NCBI RefSeq assembly: GCF_002287235.1
Contig: NZ_LMVP01000101.1
Location: 1 to 45,142, forward strand
Length of the DNA: 45,142 bases
Direction: 5' to 3'
DNA from: Methanosarcina spelaei
GTDB lineage: Archaea > Halobacteriota > Methanosarcinia > Methanosarcinales > Methanosarcinaceae
Shown here piece by piece: positions 44,476-45,142 of the stretch (positions within the stretch are counted from its first letter, which is position 1; every line of letters begins with the position of its first letter). The notes under the pieces were generated by a model. It worked only from the letters and a program-made list of their open reading frames with translations. It searched no databases and was not told where the DNA came from. Both the position numbers and the translations under genes were made by a program.

Positions 44476-44523
44476 GCGCTGGCGCACCCCGCTGCAAGCA
44501 ACGGGGTATGTCCGCGCCAGCGC
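44476..44523. repeat. Right-end palindrome of the IS200-type element
   Basis: Perfect 10-bp arms gcgctggcgc (44476-44485) and gcgccagcgc (44514-44523) enclose a second stem ccccg/cgggg around ctgcaagcaa. Subterminal hairpins of this kind are the recognition sites of Y1 transposases on single-stranded DNA. The inner stem-loop resembles the one at 45056-45076 beyond the other end of the gene. Confidence 0.75.
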
Positions 44524-44540
44524 TCTGGTTGTAATGGTTA

Positions 44541-44987
44541 CTAAAAATCGATTATTTTCATTTGCTGGTATGCTTCTTTTTCTTCTTGGTTTCCCTGATT
44601 TTTAATATAGCTTTTGATTACATCGGAAGTTGTTCCATCTCCTACGGTTCCAATATATCCTCCATCACTCCACAATTCTCCACCCCAAAGCTGTTTTTTA
44701 ATTTCAGGATACTTTTTGAAGATTTGTCTTGCTGTAATGCTTTTTATAATTTGCATTACTCTTGAAGGAGAATATTTTGGCTCAGCACCAACAAAAAGAT
44801 GGATGTGATCACCATCAGTACCAATTGCATCAAACTCAAAACAGTATCTTTCACCAATCTCAAAGCATATGGTTTTCAAAAAGCTAACGATTTCAGTATC
44901 TAAAAGAATTTTTTTCCGATATTTCATACAAAAAACCATGTGATATCTAATTTTAAAGACACAGTGGTTTGCATACCTGAGTTCCAT
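44541..44987 (-). CDS. tnpA: IS200/IS605 transposase TnpA (HUH Y1)
   Basis: 148 residues. TnpA moves the element as single-stranded DNA. The HUH metal motif is H61-x-H63 (GDHIHLFVG), and the catalytic Tyr is Y127, followed by Q131 (YIKNQGNQE), in the standard spacing. KIRYHMVFCMKYRKKIL is the usual N-terminus and length is normal, so the enzyme looks intact. The ATG at 44987 has no ribosome-binding site. A minus-strand TATA box CTTTATATTTTT (45018-45007) lies about 26 nt upstream, so the message is probably leaderless. The promoter falls in a 96-bp tandemly duplicated segment. Confidence 0.93.
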   Translation of the reverse strand: MELRYANHCVFKIRYHMVFCMKYRKKILLDTEIVSFLKTICFEIGERYCFEFDAIGTDGDHIHLFVGAEPKYSPSRVMQIIKSITARQIFKKYPEIKKQLWGGELWSDGGYIGTVGDGTTSDVIKSYIKNQGNQEEKEAYQQMKIIDF

Positions 44988-44993
44988 TTACAG

Positions 44994-45142
44994 TAAAAAT
45001 GCAGTTAAAAATATAAAGCAATTATTTAACAACGGTTACCGGGGAAGTTTTCCATCCCCGCAGCAAGCTAGCGGGGTATTCGACTGAAATAAAAATGCAG
45101 TTAAAAATATAAAGCAATTATTTAACAACGGTTACCGGGGAG
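44994..45142. repeat. 96-bp tandem duplication at the IS left end, running off the window
   Basis: The segment beginning taaaaatgcagttaaaaata at 44994 recurs at 45090 with an exact 96-nt offset and stays identical to the window edge. Each unit carries the tnpA TATA box, a gggga...tcccc stem and the ccccgcagcaagctagcgggg hairpin. How many copies follow cannot be seen. Confidence 0.85.

Larger units (their letters stand above)
44476..45090 (-). mobile_element. IS200/IS605-family element (tnpA-only type)
   Basis: It consists of tnpA, a downstream palindrome and an upstream subterminal hairpin of similar sequence (ccccgc...gcgggg). No tnpB is present, so it is an IS200-type, single-gene element. 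Exact ends cannot be fixed, as the upstream end is tandemly duplicated to the window edge. Confidence 0.65.

Overview
The window looks like chromosomal DNA of a Methanosarcina-type methanogenic archaeon. The evidence is archaeal information-processing genes (TFB, Gar1, archaeal RNA polymerase subunits K and N, L18e, S9, L13, S2, aTrm5, RPA-type single-strand binding proteins, RNase J), an archaeal mevalonate pathway that includes isopentenyl phosphate kinase, type IV pilins, and large surface proteins with beta-helix, YVTN and PKD modules. Intergenic regions are long, AT-rich and full of short tandem repeats. Genus is inferred from gene content and neighbourhood; species cannot be fixed by eye.

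Layout. 1-1040: end of an insertion sequence carrying a truncated DDE transposase. 1080-4290: a small ABM-fold protein, a two-gene operon for small exported proteins with a tandem upstream operator, an iron-sulfur flavoprotein preceded by a heptanucleotide repeat, and an FdhD homologue that lacks the usual CxxC. 4355-8836: a pilus/surface locus in which three large pilin-like proteins are transcribed away from a small canonical type IV pilin. 9046-10282: a decayed tRNA-Thr copy, a small unknown gene, a pseudogene and the intact tRNA-Thr(CGT). 10588-17936: trm5, a membrane protein, a LysE exporter, tfb, gar1 and ppdK. 17937-19793: mostly noncoding, with a 46-residue zinc-ribbon gene, a minisatellite and a frameshifted ORF.

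19794-30276 (all minus strand) is the core. A ribosome/RNA-polymerase cluster (rpl18e, rplM, rpsI, rpoN, tRNA-Pro, rpoK, rpsB) is followed by a MEMO-family gene and then the isoprenoid genes mvk, ipk, fni, rnj and idsA. Together these convert mevalonate to isopentenyl and dimethylallyl diphosphate and to the prenyl diphosphates used for archaeal lipids, with RNase J placed between fni and idsA. A 1.3 kb gap separates fni from rnj.

30826-37544 holds a 2-oxo-acid decarboxylase unusual for a methanogen, a DUF2240-like protein, serA and two RPA-family genes. 37919-43991 holds three exported repeat-domain proteins, two with signs of decay. 44476-45142 is an IS200/IS605-type element whose promoter-bearing end is tandemly duplicated at the window edge.

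No defence system, CRISPR array or complete novel operon was seen. The most interesting items are the pilin-like locus, the decarboxylase, the short unannotated-size genes, the apparent ATG-to-ATA start loss in a PKD surface protein, and the unusually dense intergenic minisatellites, one of which is built from the 3' end of an RPA gene.
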